Assembly (NCBI GenBank): GCA_036272325.1
Contig: DATAYY010000089.1
Span: forward strand, 15,688 to 79,687
Direction of reading: 5' to 3'
Length of the DNA: 64,000 bases
DNA from: Schlegelella_A sp036272325
GTDB lineage: Bacteria; Pseudomonadota; Gammaproteobacteria; Burkholderiales; Burkholderiaceae_C
Shown: piece by piece, positions 1 to 9,001 of the stretch
Layout: each line of letters starts with the position of its first letter
How positions within the stretch are numbered: the stretch's first letter is position 1
Notes under the pieces: model-generated
Database searches by the model: none
Told to the model about the DNA's origin: nothing
The model's input: the letters and a program-made list of their open reading frames with translations, nothing else
Translations under genes and position numbers: made by a program

Positions 1-3000
1 CCGGCTGAGCGTGAGGTAGCCGAAGTCACGTGCCGCCAGCGCCGCCAGCAGCGCGAAACCCATGTTGGTCGGCGACGTCCGATGGGCGACGCGCGCGACC
101 GGATGCTCCTGCATGTTGTCCGGCGGCAGCTGGTTGTCGGCCGCGCCGACGTGGCTGTCGAAGAACGCCCAGGTGCGCCGCGAGAGTCGACGCAGGAACG
201 TCGTCTGCGTGGCAGCGAGCAGATGCTGCGCCGGCGCGAGCGGCCGGTCGATCCACCAGACCAGGAGCGGTGACAGCAGCCAGAGCAGCAACACGGGGCC
301 GGCGAACGGCAGCGCTTCGCGGCGCAGCAGCGCGAGCGAGGTGGCAGTGGCGAGCGCAAGCAGCGGGCCGATCGCCATCATCCGCACGTCGTGCAGCAGG
401 TCGGCGACGGTGCCCGCCGGCGCGGCGATACGGACGTCGGCCGACGGCCGCCACTCGAGCAGCCTGCGCTTGCTGATCGCGACCCGCCACAGCGTTCGTG
501 CGATCGCCGTCAGGCTGTATGCGGCTTCGTGCGGCAGGCAGGCGAGCGCCTGCGCGACCTGGATCAGCAGGTTCTGCGCCTGGCGAGTCACTGGCGCGGC
601 GACCGTCGGCTCGCCGCCGCCGGCATGCTCGAGCGGTCTGAGCAGGGTGCCGATCACGAACGCTGCAAGTGGAACGGCACCGATGACCGCGAGCATCAGG
701 ATCGGCCAGACCGGCGACGGTGGCAGCAGCGCCCAGGCCGCAAGCAGCGTCGCGACCATCGCCGGCGGCGCCAGGCTGCGGCGAAGGTTGTCGAGAATCT
801 TCGCGCGCGACAGCAACGACAGCGGATTCCGCGGCGCGCCTGGCAGCGTGTGGACGCGCCGGCGCAGCCAGCCGAGCAGCTGCCAGTCGCCTCGGATCCA
901 GCGGTAGCGGCGCGCGACGTCGGCGCTGTAACGGGTCGGCGACTCCTCGAGCAACTGGACGTCGCTGAGCAGGCCCGAGCGTGCATGGCAGCCCTCGATC
1001 AGGTCGTGGCTGAGGATGCGGTTCTCGGGCATGCGGTCGTGCAGCGCGCGCTCGAACGCGTCGACGTCGTAGATGCCTTTGCCGATGAACGAGCCTTCGC
1101 CGAACAGATCCTGGTAGACGTCGGAGACGGCGCGCGTGTAAGGATCGATTCCGGGCTCGCCGCCGTACAGGCGCGCATACCCGGAGCGATTGGTGCTCGG
1201 CAGGCTGAGGCCGACGCGCGGCTGCAGGATGCCGTAACCGTCGACGACGATGTCGCGCTGCACGCCGTTGCCGAAGCGCGGCCGGTTGAGTGGGTGCGCC
1301 ATCGTCGCGACGATCTTGGCGGCGGCGTCGCGCGGCAGCTGGGTGTCGCTGTCGAGGGTGATCACGTAGCGAACCGCGCGCAGCGCGTCGGTCCGGCCGA
1401 CGATGCGGGAGAACCGTTCGCCGCCCTGCGCGGGCTCGTGGCCGCGCAGCAGCGCGTTGAGGTCACCGAGCTTGCCGCGTTTTCTCTCGTAGCCCATCCA
1501 GACGCGCTCGCGCGCGTTCCAGCGCCGCGGCCGGTGGAACAGGAAGAAGGGGTCGATGCCGGCGCTGTTCGCGTACTTCTCGTTCAGCGCCGCGATGCGC
1601 GCGGCGACGAGCTCGACCAGCGCGTCGTCGCCGGCGAGGTGTTCCTCGGTCGCGTCGTGGAAGTCGGTCAGGAGGCCGTAGTGCAGATGCGGATCGCGGT
1701 TGGCGAGGAACCGCACCTCGAGCGCCTCGACGAGCGACTCGATCGCCTCGGCGCCGCCGAGCATCGTCGGCACGACGACGAGCGTGCGTGATTCCGCGGC
1801 GATGGCGTTGCCGTAGTCCATGCGCGGCAGCGTCTGCGGCTGGACGAACAGGGTGACGAGCCAGTTCGCGATCGAGACCGCGAGCTGGCTGGTGGCGACG
1901 ACGAGGCCGAGGCCGAACAACGCCTCGCCCCACCACGGCCAGTGCACCTCGAGCCGGGCCTCCAGCATCAGCCGAGCGACCAGGACGAGCGTGAACGCGG
2001 CGATGGTGCCGGCGTAGAGCGGCAGCGCCCACGCCATCGCCTTGCGCGCGAACCTGACGCCCCCCGGCAGGTGGGCGTGGACCGCCTGCTCGAGCCGCTC
2101 CTGGCCAGCGCCGATCAGGTAGAAGCCGACGTGGCGCTGGCGCGGGTCTCCGGCCGCGCCGGCGTCGGCGCTTGCCGCTGCAGCTTCGGCGAGAGCGACG
2201 GCGTTGCGCGCGACGTCGGGCTCCGACGTCGGCGAGAGCGCTGCGATCCTCTCGATCGCGTGCCGGTAGTGGTCGCGGGTCGCGAAGTCCATGGCCGCGT
2301 AGGTACCGCCCGGGTCGCCGCGCAGTGCCTGCTCGACGCTGCTCAGCGACTCGACGAATTCGGCCCAGTCCATCGCGCCGAGCAGGCGCAGGCTGCCGAT
2401 GCTGTTGCTTACCGAGACCTGATTGGCGGCCTGCTGGCGCGCTTCGAGCTGGACCAGCTGCTCGATCGACTGGCCGCTTTCGGCGAGGCGCTGCTCGATC
2501 CACTGCAGCGCGAGCATCAGCGCGGCGCCGCGGCCCTGCAGCCGGCGCGCGAACTCGGCGACGAACGCGTTGGTGAGCGACGGACCCGAGCGCGCCATGT
2601 CGGCGATGACGAGAATGAGGTCGCTCGGCGAGTTCTCGGCGACTGCGACCATGCTGTCGGCCCAGGCGGCGGCGGTGCTGCGCTCGACGTGCGCGACCTC
2701 GATCCGCACCGCGACGCGGCGCAGGTTCTCGATCAGCGCCAGCCGAAGCATGATCGGAAACGCCCACAGCTCGCCGAGCCGGAGCGGCTGCACCGACTGG
2801 TACGCGGCGACGAAGCGCGACAGCGTGCTGCGGCCGACCTGGCCGTCGCCGTGCGCGATCGCCTGCAGCGCGAGGTCGTAGACGCGCGGCAGGCCGGCGC
2901 CGCCGCCGTTGGCGGCGGCAAGCGCAAGCCGTGGCAGCTTCTTGCTGTAGCCGCGCGGCAGGTGCCGGCGCGCGGTCCGGATCTCCTCCTCGATCAGGTA

Positions 3001-3321
3001 GAAGTTGTCGAGCAGCCACTCGGCCGCCGGGGTGTGGCGACGATCGGTGTCGGCGGTGACCGCAAGCTGCTTGGCGACGGTGACGAGAACGCGCTCGTTG
3101 TCGGCCAGCCGCGGCAACAGGCGGTCGGGCAGTGGCACTTCGCGCAGGACATGCGTCTTCGCCAGGCGCTCGCCATGCGACGCGATCTGCTCGGCGCTGA
3201 ATAGCTCGGCGCGCAGCGGCGGATCCTCGATCTCGATCGCGCCGGCAGCGGGCACGATGCGCTGCCACCACGTGGCGCTCGAGCGGACGGTGATCGGCAG
3301 GTCGCTCGGGAGCTGGGGCAT
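1..3321 (-). CDS. ndvB: Cyclic beta-1,2-glucan synthase, N-terminal part (cut by window edge)
   Basis: The product is an inner-membrane glycosyltransferase (GT84) that builds cyclic beta-1,2-glucan from UDP-glucose. Only the first 1107 codons lie in the window; the family is usually about 2800 residues, so the C-terminal GH94 phosphorylase-like region lies beyond base 1. The NdvB hallmark EWLLDNFYLIEEE followed by LPRGYSKKLPRL is at residues 101-131. Two hydrophobic segments lie near residues 420-480, a glycosyltransferase TLDSDTQLP motif near residue 658, and a WLLSP...LARRTW-type region followed by LPPDNMQEHP and RTSPTN near the edge. The start is the ATG giving MPQLPSDLPI, chosen because the family signature begins soon after it. 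The gene is divergent from the oxidoreductase at 3511. Osmoadaptation and host interaction are known roles in rhizobia; the role here is inferred. Confidence 0.93.
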   Translation of the reverse strand, partial: MPQLPSDLPITVRSSATWWQRIVPAAGAIEIEDPPLRAELFSAEQIASHGERLAKTHVLREVPLPDRLLPRLADNERVLVTVAKQLAVTADTDRRHTPAAEWLLDNFYLIEEEIRTARRHLPRGYSKKLPRLALAAANGGGAGLPRVYDLALQAIAHGDGQVGRSTLSRFVAAYQSVQPLRLGELWAFPIMLRLALIENLRRVAVRIEVAHVERSTAAAWADSMVAVAENSPSDLILVIADMARSGPSLTNAFVAEFARRLQGRGAALMLALQWIEQRLAESGQSIEQLVQLEARQQAANQVSVSNSIGSLRLLGAMDWAEFVESLSSVEQALRGDPGGTYAAMDFATRDHYRHAIERIAALSPTSEPDVARNAVALAEAAAASADAGAAGDPRQRHVGFYLIGAGQERLEQAVHAHLPGGVRFARKAMAWALPLYAGTIAAFTLVLVARLMLEARLEVHWPWWGEALFGLGLVVATSQLAVSIANWLVTLFVQPQTLPRMDYGNAIAAESRTLVVVPTMLGGAEAIESLVEALEVRFLANRDPHLHYGLLTDFHDATEEHLAGDDALVELVAARIAALNEKYANSAGIDPFFLFHRPRRWNARERVWMGYERKRGKLGDLNALLRGHEPAQGGERFSRIVGRTDALRAVRYVITLDSDTQLPRDAAAKIVATMAHPLNRPRFGNGVQRDIVVDGYGILQPRVGLSLPSTNRSGYARLYGGEPGIDPYTRAVSDVYQDLFGEGSFIGKGIYDVDAFERALHDRMPENRILSHDLIEGCHARSGLLSDVQLLEESPTRYSADVARRYRWIRGDWQLLGWLRRRVHTLPGAPRNPLSLLSRAKILDNLRRSLAPPAMVATLLAAWALLPPSPVWPILMLAVIGAVPLAAFVIGTLLRPLEHAGGGEPTVAAPVTRQAQNLLIQVAQALACLPHEAAYSLTAIARTLWRVAISKRRLLEWRPSADVRIAAPAGTVADLLHDVRMMAIGPLLALATATSLALLRREALPFAGPVLLLWLLSPLLVWWIDRPLAPAQHLLAATQTTFLRRLSRRTWAFFDSHVGAADNQLPPDNMQEHPVARVAHRTSPTNMGFALLAALAARDFGYLTLSR

Positions 3322-3510
3322 CGGCTCGGGTCGGGTCGGGATCGTTGCACCGGAGGTCGCGGTCGTCGCGCCAGCGCGGCGAAAGGCAAGTTACCACGAC
3401 TCGCGCGAGGCCGCGAAGCGACCGCGCCGACGCTTGCCGCGGCGGCGGCCTTGCGCGTCCTGCGACGATTGGCGCCACACTGCCTGCCTGCAGCCGTCAC
3501 CGGAGTCGCC

Positions 3511-4650
3511 ATGAACCAGACCATGCCCAAGGACGGGCTCCAGCTCCGCTCGCTCGTCAAGGAGAGCGGCGAGCTCGAGCTGTCGCTCGTGCGCGTGCCG
3601 ACGCCGGCGCCGGAGGCCGACGAGGTCGTCGTGCGCGTCGAGGCGACGCCGATCAATCCTTCGGATATCGGCCTCCTGTTCGGCGCCGCCGACGTCGCGA
3701 CGCTCGCGGTGCTCGGCAACGGTGAGCGCACGGTCGCGACGGCGCGCATCCCCGACGCCGCGATGAGGGCGATGGCCGGCCGACTCGGCCAGTCGCTGCC
3801 GGTCGGCAACGAAGGCGCAGGGACGGTCGTGGCCGCGGGCAGCGGCAGCGCCGCGCAGGCGCTCCTCGGCAAGATGGTCGCGGTTCTCGGCGGCGCGATG
3901 TATTCGCAGTTCCGCACCGTCAAGGTGGAGCTTTGCCTGCCGTTGCCGGCCGGCACCAGCGCTGCCGAAGGCGCGTCGTCGTTCGTCAATCCACTCACCG
4001 CGCTCGGCATGACCGAGACGATGCGGCGCGAAGGGCACAAGGCGCTCGTGCACACGGCGGCGTCGTCGAACCTTGGCCAGATGCTGAACCGGATCTGCAT
4101 CGCCGACGGCATCGCGCTCGTCAACGTCGTGCGCAAGCCCGAGCAGGCGGCCCTGTTGCGCGAACAGGGCGCGCGGCACGTCGTCAGCACGGCGTCGCCG
4201 GCGTTCGTCGAAGAACTGACGCAGGCGGTGGTCGAGACCGGGGCGACGCTGGCGTTCGACGCGATCGGAGGCGGCCGCCTCGCCGGCCAGATCCTCGGCG
4301 CGATGGAAGCGGCGCTCAACCGGTCGGCGAAGGAATACAGCCGCTACGGGTCGACGACGCTGAAGCAGGTTTATCTCTACGGCGGCCTCGACACCGGCCC
4401 GACCGAAATCGTCCGCAATTTCGGCATGACGTGGGCGATGGGTGGATGGCTCCTGTTCCCGTTCCTGCAGCGGATCGGCGCCGACGCTGCCAACGCGCTC
4501 AAGGCGCGCGTCGCGCGCGAGCTGAAGACGACCTTCGCGAGCCACTACACGCGCACCGTCTCGCTCGCCGGCGCGTTGCAGGCCGAGGCGATCGGCGATT
4601 ACGGCCGGCGTGCGACCGGATCGAAGGTGCTGATTGATCCGAGCGCCTGA
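3511..4650 (+). CDS. MDR-superfamily quinone oxidoreductase-like dehydrogenase
   Basis: A 379-residue medium-chain dehydrogenase/reductase family protein. The N-terminal GroES-like half contains ATPINPSDIGLLFG, typical of NADPH:quinone reductase and zinc-independent alcohol dehydrogenase relatives. The C-terminal Rossmann half has VHTAASSNLGQMLNRI and FDAIGGGRLAGQIL. No cluster of zinc-binding cysteines is visible, which fits a quinone-reductase-like rather than a zinc-alcohol-dehydrogenase type. The in-frame ATG giving MNQTMPKDG is preferred over an upstream GTG because the preceding 20 residues look non-coding. The gene stands alone, divergent from the glucan synthase and convergent with the exonuclease. 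The substrate cannot be read from the sequence. Confidence 0.88.
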   Translation: MNQTMPKDGLQLRSLVKESGELELSLVRVPTPAPEADEVVVRVEATPINPSDIGLLFGAADVATLAVLGNGERTVATARIPDAAMRAMAGRLGQSLPVGNEGAGTVVAAGSGSAAQALLGKMVAVLGGAMYSQFRTVKVELCLPLPAGTSAAEGASSFVNPLTALGMTETMRREGHKALVHTAASSNLGQMLNRICIADGIALVNVVRKPEQAALLREQGARHVVSTASPAFVEELTQAVVETGATLAFDAIGGGRLAGQILGAMEAALNRSAKEYSRYGSTTLKQVYLYGGLDTGPTEIVRNFGMTWAMGGWLLFPFLQRIGADAANALKARVARELKTTFASHYTRTVSLAGALQAEAIGDYGRRATGSKVLIDPSA

Positions 4651-4684
4651 GCAAGCGCGGGTCGACGCGCGCGCGACCGGCGCT

Positions 4685-5515
4685 CTACTCGAGTTTGGCC
4701 TGGGCCGCGAGCGAGCGCTCGAGCAGGCGCGGCATGCCGGACTGTTCGGCCCACGCGGCGAAGCCGTCGGTCGGGCCGCGCCAGCGCAGCGTCTCGGCGC
4801 CGGCGAAGAGCTCGGCATCGGTTCGCAACGTTGCGAGACGCTTGAAGAGGAGCGCTTCGTCGCGGCGCTCGCCGAGCACCTCTGCCGGGAACGACTCGAT
4901 CGGGCCGTGCCGATTCACGAGCCGCGCTGCCCCGACGGCGCCGATCCCGGCGATCCCTGGATAGCCGTCGGCGACGTCGCCGACCAGCGCCAGCCAGTCG
5001 GGGATCAGGCGCGGCTCGACGCCGAACTTCGCGCGTACGCCGGCGGCATCGCGCACGCTGTTGCCGCGACGGTCGACCTGGACGACGCGATCGGCGACGA
5101 CGCATTGCGCGAGATCCTTGTCGGGCGTCCAGATACAGACCTTCTCGACGTCGGCATCGCCGTCCGCGATGCGCGCAGCGGAGGCGAGCGCATCGTCGGC
5201 CTCGAGCTCGACCATCGGCCAGACGACGACGCCCATCGCGACGAGCGCGTCTTCGAGCGAATGGAATTGCGCAAGCAACGCCGGCTCGATCCCGGCGCCC
5301 GTCTTGTAGCCCGGCCACAGGGCGTTGCGGAACGACTCGATGACATGGTCGGTGGCGACACCGAGATGGGTCTCGCCCTGCTCGAGCATCTGCAGCACCG
5401 ACTGCAGCACGCCGACGACTGCGCCGAGCGGCTTGTCGTTGCCCTTGTGGAAGCGACGCAGTCCGAAGAAGTGACGGAACAGCTCGTAGGTGCCGTCGAC
5501 GAGGTGGACGATCAT
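4685..5515 (-). CDS. Stand-alone 5'-3' exonuclease (PolA N-terminal/FEN-like domain)
   Basis: A 276-residue protein covering only the PIN-like 5'-3' exonuclease domain that is normally the N-terminus of DNA polymerase I. Expected metal-binding acidic residues are visible: D7 in HLVDGTYE, the EADDALA motif near residue 106, TPDKDLAQCV, and a helix-three-turn-helix DNA-binding stretch reading GDVADGYPGIAGIGAVGAA. No polymerase or proofreading domain follows. Function is inferred as removal of flaps or 5' ends in DNA or RNA during repair or replication, comparable to the small ExoIX-type proteins of other bacteria. The gene lies 23 bp downstream of the secreted coiled-coil gene on the same strand, so the two may share a transcript although their functions do not obviously match. 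Confidence 0.9.
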   Translation of the reverse strand: MIVHLVDGTYELFRHFFGLRRFHKGNDKPLGAVVGVLQSVLQMLEQGETHLGVATDHVIESFRNALWPGYKTGAGIEPALLAQFHSLEDALVAMGVVVWPMVELEADDALASAARIADGDADVEKVCIWTPDKDLAQCVVADRVVQVDRRGNSVRDAAGVRAKFGVEPRLIPDWLALVGDVADGYPGIAGIGAVGAARLVNRHGPIESFPAEVLGERRDEALLFKRLATLRTDAELFAGAETLRWRGPTDGFAAWAEQSGMPRLLERSLAAQAKLE

Positions 5516-5538
5516 GGCGCGCCGGGCTGAGCGCCGCG

Positions 5539-6201
5539 CTAGCTCTTTGTCGCCTGCTGGCTGCCCGTCGGCGCGGGCGACGCCGAGCGCGGCACGAACG
5601 CGCCGAGCGAGCCCGGCGCGGCGCCCGCCCAGAGCTTGCGAAGGTGCTCGCGTTCGTCGCTGAACTTGTCGACGATGCCGGCGATCTCTCCCTCGATGCC
5701 TCGAAAGACGTCGCGCAACGCGTTCAGCGATGCATCGTTCGCGTTGATGTCGCGCTGCAGGTCTCGCGGCAGTGGCTTGCCCTTGTAGAACTCGGCTTTC
5801 TCATTCAGGGTCCTGCGCTGGCGGCGCAGCTCACCGAGGCGCTCGTTCGGATTGCGCAGCTTGACGATCACGCTGTCGAGCTCGATCGCTTCGGCCTTGC
5901 GGTGCGTGGCTTCGTCGGGATAGCGTTCCAGCCAGCGCCGATCCTCGCGCACCGCGACCCGTCGGCAATCGTCGACGAGGGTCTTCAGCTGCACGTAGGC
6001 GTCGCAGGCAAGGACTTCGGCAGTCGAGAGGCGCGTCACTGGCGTGCAGACAGGTACGGTCTGGGCGCGCAGCCTGGCGGTCGCGATGGCGCAGTCCGAA
6101 TCGTCGGCGAACGCCGCTCCGCCGGCCGATGCGAGGGCAACGACCGCGACGACGCCGGCCGCGCGGCGCCGGGCCGGGGTTCGATGTCGATCGGTCGCCA
6201 T
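5539..6201 (-). CDS. Secreted coiled-coil hypothetical protein
   Basis: I do not recognise a family for this 220-residue protein. It begins with basic residues followed by a hydrophobic stretch ending in GGAAFADD, a likely signal peptide with cleavage near residue 33. Four cysteines lie in the next 50 residues (DCAIATA, VPVCTP, LACDAY, DDCRR), suggesting two disulfides in the periplasm. The rest is charged and helical (RLGELRRQRRTLNEKAEFYKG and beyond), predicted to form coiled coil, with a Pro/Ser tail. The start ATG was chosen because it places the signal peptide at the N-terminus. It precedes the exonuclease gene by 23 bp. Confidence 0.75.
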   Translation of the reverse strand: MATDRHRTPARRRAAGVVAVVALASAGGAAFADDSDCAIATARLRAQTVPVCTPVTRLSTAEVLACDAYVQLKTLVDDCRRVAVREDRRWLERYPDEATHRKAEAIELDSVIVKLRNPNERLGELRRQRRTLNEKAEFYKGKPLPRDLQRDINANDASLNALRDVFRGIEGEIAGIVDKFSDEREHLRKLWAGAAPGSLGAFVPRSASPAPTGSQQATKS

Positions 6202-6301
6202 GTCGCAACGATACCGTCGCGGCGACGCCGCGACGGGCGGCGATGAGGTCAGCGCGAGCGGCGAATGGGCCGCGCCGTGAACTTCGGCTCGACCAAGCGG
6301 A

Positions 6302-6832
6302 TTACCGTCCGCTGGCTTCCTTCTCCCGCGCCGGCAGGCGCCAGCCCGGCCGAACGTAGTGGCAGGTGTAGCCGTTCGGGATTCTTTCGAGGTAGTCCTG
6401 GTGCTCGGGCTCGGCTTCCCAGAACGGCCCCGCCGGTGCGAGCTCGGTCACGACCTTGCCCGGCCACAGGCCCGACGCGTCGACGTCGGCGATCGTGTCC
6501 TCGGCGACTTTTCTCTGCTCGTCGCTCGTGAAATAGATCGCCGAGCGGTAGCTGAGGCCGCGATCGTTGCCCTGGCGGTTCTTCGTCGTCGGATCATGGA
6601 TCTGGAAAAAGAATTCGAGCAGCCGCCGATACGAAAGCCGATTCGGGTCGAACACGATCTCGATCGCTTCGGCATGCGTGCCGTGGTTGCCGTAGGTCGC
6701 GTTCGCGACGTCGCCGCCGCTGTAGCCGACCCGCGTCGAGACGATGCCGGCCATCTTGCGGAGCAGCTCCTGCACGCCCCAGAAGCAGCCGCCGGCGAGG
6801 ACGGCGCGCTCGGTGTTGGGATTGCTGCTCAT
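6302..6832 (-). CDS. msrA: Peptide methionine-(S)-S-oxide reductase MsrA
   Basis: A 176-residue MsrA that reduces the S-epimer of methionine sulfoxide in oxidised proteins. The catalytic GCFWG motif is at residues 15-19, followed by GYSGGDVANATYGNHGTHAEAIEI, the conserved fold and substrate-binding region, and IHDPTTKNRQGNDRG. The start codon overlaps the stop codon of msrB in an ATGA arrangement, so the two reductases are translated together. No leader peptide is seen, which fits a cytoplasmic enzyme. The final residues are basic and not conserved. Confidence 0.96.
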   Translation of the reverse strand: MSSNPNTERAVLAGGCFWGVQELLRKMAGIVSTRVGYSGGDVANATYGNHGTHAEAIEIVFDPNRLSYRRLLEFFFQIHDPTTKNRQGNDRGLSYRSAIYFTSDEQRKVAEDTIADVDASGLWPGKVVTELAPAGPFWEAEPEHQDYLERIPNGYTCHYVRPGWRLPAREKEASGR

Positions 6833-7278
6833 CGCACTTCCTCCACCTGGTCGAGATACGCGCCGTAGCCCTCGCGCTCCATGTCGTCGCGATGGACAAA
6901 GCGCAGCGACGCCGAGTTGATGCAGTAGCGCAGGCCGCCGCGGTCGCGCGGCCCGTCCGGGAAGACGTGGCCGAGATGGCTGTCGCCGTGCGCCGAGCGC
7001 ACCTCGGTGCGAACCATTCCGTACGACGCATCCTTGAGTTCGCTCACATTGGCGGGTTCGACCGGCTTGGTGAAGCTCGGCCAGCCGCAGCCCGACTCGA
7101 ACTTGTCGGCCGATGCGAACAGCGGCTCGCCCGAGACGATGTCGACATAGATGCCGGGCTCGTGGTGGTCGAGGTATTCGCCGGTGCCGGGGCGCTCGGT
7201 CGCGCTCTCTTGCGTCACGCGGTACTGCTCGGGCGTCAGGCTGGCGACGGCTTCGGGGGTCTTGCGATAGGTGGGCAT
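6829..7278 (-). CDS. msrB: Peptide methionine-(R)-S-oxide reductase MsrB (zinc-free type)
   Basis: A 149-residue MsrB that reduces the R-epimer of methionine sulfoxide. It carries SGCGWPSF, holding the likely recycling cysteine, and the C-terminal GLRYCINSASL with the catalytic cysteine. The two CxxC pairs that bind structural zinc in the E. coli-type enzyme are absent; the corresponding position reads VDIVSGEPLF. This resembles the zinc-free form known from Neisseria. It is the first gene of a two-gene operon, its TGA overlapping the msrA ATG by four bases. The start ATG gives MPTYRKTPEAV, a normal MsrB N-terminus. Confidence 0.96.
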   Translation of the reverse strand: MPTYRKTPEAVASLTPEQYRVTQESATERPGTGEYLDHHEPGIYVDIVSGEPLFASADKFESGCGWPSFTKPVEPANVSELKDASYGMVRTEVRSAHGDSHLGHVFPDGPRDRGGLRYCINSASLRFVHRDDMEREGYGAYLDQVEEVR

Positions 7279-7352
7279 GGTGTCTCCGTGTCGAGCCCGG
7301 CTGTCGCGCCGGCTCGGCCAAAGCTTACGCCGGCCGTCGCTCGCCCGCTGCG

Positions 7353-7787
7353 TCAGCAGGTCAGCTTCATCGACTCGATGCGGCCGCCGAAGCCGAGCTT
7401 TTCGGTGAGACCGGGCTCGCGGCTGTCGGGCGTGAAGCCGACCCAGCGCGCCGACAGGAACTGCTTCTCGTGCAGCGTCAGCGTCGCGCGCGGGCCGGTG
7501 ACGACGCTTCGGATGTCGCGCTTGAGCTGCTTCGCGCTGCCTTTGTCGAGCGTCTGCAATTCGACCGGCCCGATCAGCGTCAGCGAGTCGCCGCCGAAGT
7601 TGACCTCGTCGTAGAACGACGCCCAGCATCCGCTTTTCATCTGCTCGGTCGCACCTCGGGTCGGCAGGACGACGACGACGCTGTCAGCATCGGTCGACGC
7701 ATCCCGCGACCCGCTCGTCGTCGAGCACGCGGCGAGCGTTGTAAGGGTTGCGGCGGACAGCAGGATCGTGGACAGGCGTTGGCTCAT
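7353..7787 (-). CDS. Putative lipoprotein with beta/gamma-crystallin-like motif
   Basis: A 144-residue small exported protein. The N-terminus MSQRLSTILLSAATLTTLAAC ends in a lipobox (LAAC), so lipid anchoring is expected. The mature part contains GCWASFYDEVNFGGDSLTLIGP, which resembles the Y/FxxxxFxG core of a beta/gamma-crystallin Greek-key motif, followed later by GFGGRIESMKLTC. Two cysteines could form a disulfide. The start was chosen for the lipoprotein signal and for an AGGAG Shine-Dalgarno sequence eight bases upstream. It is divergent from the YbhB-like gene. Function unknown; crystallin-like domains often bind calcium, but binding residues were not verified. Confidence 0.75.
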   Translation of the reverse strand: MSQRLSTILLSAATLTTLAACSTTSGSRDASTDADSVVVVLPTRGATEQMKSGCWASFYDEVNFGGDSLTLIGPVELQTLDKGSAKQLKRDIRSVVTGPRATLTLHEKQFLSARWVGFTPDSREPGLTEKLGFGGRIESMKLTC

Positions 7788-7930
7788 GGGCTTCTCCTGG
7801 CTGGTGAAGGTGCGTGGTCGCGGGCGATCGGCGTGCCCGTCGCCCCGGTCGCGGCGCGGGAAAGCGACGAATGGCACGCTCGCGCCGTGCTGATGCATCA
7901 TCCGCTACCCCACGAACGAGGAGCATTTCC

Positions 7931-8488
7931 ATGCACAAGATCGCTGTGGCGGCGCTGATGGTGTCGTCCGCCTGCCTCGCCCACGCCGCCGGCTTCACGC
8001 TCGGTAGCCCGACGATCAAACCGGGCGCGATGCTCACCGACGCGCAGGTTTTCAAGGGCTTCGGCTGCGAAGGCAAGAACATCTCGCCGGCGCTGAAGTG
8101 GAGCGGCGCGCCGAGCGGAACGAAGAGCTACGCGGTCACGGTCTACGACCCCGACGCGCCGACCGGCTCGGGCTGGTGGCACTGGGTCGTCTACAACATC
8201 CCAGCCACGACGACCGAGCTCGCGGAGGGCGCCGGCGCAGCCGACGGCAAGGGCGCGCTGCCCGCGGGCGCAGTGCAGGGCAAGACCGACTTCGGCAGCG
8301 CCGGCTTCGGCGGCGCGTGTCCGCCGGCGGGCGACAAGCCGCACCGCTACATCTTCACCGTCTACGCGCTGAAGACCGAAAAGATCGACGTCCCGGCCGA
8401 CGCGAGCGCAGCACTGATCGGCTTCATGGTCAACGCCAACAAGCTCGGCAAGGCGACTTTCGAGGCGAAGTACGGCCGCGCGAAGTAG
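7931..8488 (+). CDS. YbhB/YbcL-family (PEBP-like) secreted protein
   Basis: A 185-residue protein of the bacterial phosphatidylethanolamine-binding/Raf-kinase-inhibitor-like family. An N-terminal signal peptide ends in CLAHAAG. The family core is clear: FGCEGKNISPALKWSGAP, VTVYDPDAPTGSGWWHWVVYNIP, GFGGACPPAGDKPHRYIFTVYAL, and FMVNANKLGKATFEAKYGR. The DPDAPTGSGWWHW segment forms the anion-binding pocket in this family. The start is the ATG with AACGAGGAGC upstream. Exported YbhB-type proteins are of uncertain function; the mention of kinase inhibition in the family name should not be taken literally in bacteria. Confidence 0.92.
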   Translation: MHKIAVAALMVSSACLAHAAGFTLGSPTIKPGAMLTDAQVFKGFGCEGKNISPALKWSGAPSGTKSYAVTVYDPDAPTGSGWWHWVVYNIPATTTELAEGAGAADGKGALPAGAVQGKTDFGSAGFGGACPPAGDKPHRYIFTVYALKTEKIDVPADASAALIGFMVNANKLGKATFEAKYGRAK

Positions 8489-8512
8489 CGCTGCGCGGGT
8501 CGGGGCGCCGGC

Positions 8513-8878
8513 TCAGGGCGCTTGGCGGCCGCCGCTGGCGCCGGCGTCGCCATGGCGCAGCAGCAGCGTCATCAGCGCTGCCGAATCGACGCGGGCGCTG
8601 ATCGAGTAGGGCTGGCCGGCGGGCAGGACGACGAGCTGGCCCGGGCCGAGGCGACGCGCACCGCCCGGCATCTGGATCTCGATGTCGCCTTCGAGGCAAT
8701 GGATCGTGCATTCGTCGTCGACGTGATGCTCGGGAATGTCGTGCCGCGCCGGCAGCACGAGGTGGAGCAGCTGGAGGCGATCGGTCTTCAGCAGGCTGGT
8801 GCTGAACGCGTCGTGCAGCGACGAGCCGAGCGGGCCGATGTCGATGATGTCGAGCAGGCGGGCATGCGGCAAGGCCAT
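8513..8878 (-). CDS. Cupin-domain protein
   Basis: A 121-residue single cupin (RmlC-like beta barrel). The first cupin motif reads PEHHVDDECTIHCLEGDIEIQMPGG and provides possible metal-binding His and Glu residues; the second region is LGPGQLVVLPAGQPYSISA. The upstream half contains SSLHDAFSTSLLKTDRLQLLHLVLPAR. The start ATG has CTGGAGAAC just upstream. The gene is divergent from hsp20 and convergent with the YbhB-like gene. Cupins of this size are often small-molecule sensors or isomerases; the substrate is unknown. Confidence 0.85.
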   Translation of the reverse strand: MALPHARLLDIIDIGPLGSSLHDAFSTSLLKTDRLQLLHLVLPARHDIPEHHVDDECTIHCLEGDIEIQMPGGARRLGPGQLVVLPAGQPYSISARVDSAALMTLLLRHGDAGASGGRQAP

Positions 8879-9001
8879 TGCGTTCTCCAGTGCGTTCGGA
8901 GCAAGCCCGGTGCCGGGCGCGACCGCCTCCGGCCTCCGGATTGCTCCGCGGTCAGGGCGGGCTTGCGTTTCTCGGAATCGCCGATATCTACCCGCCTTCC
9001 C

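Noticed and set aside
391..1791. 466-codon plus-strand frame in the first 1.8 kb
   Set aside because: It is antisense to the clear NdvB sequence and contains no domain of its own.
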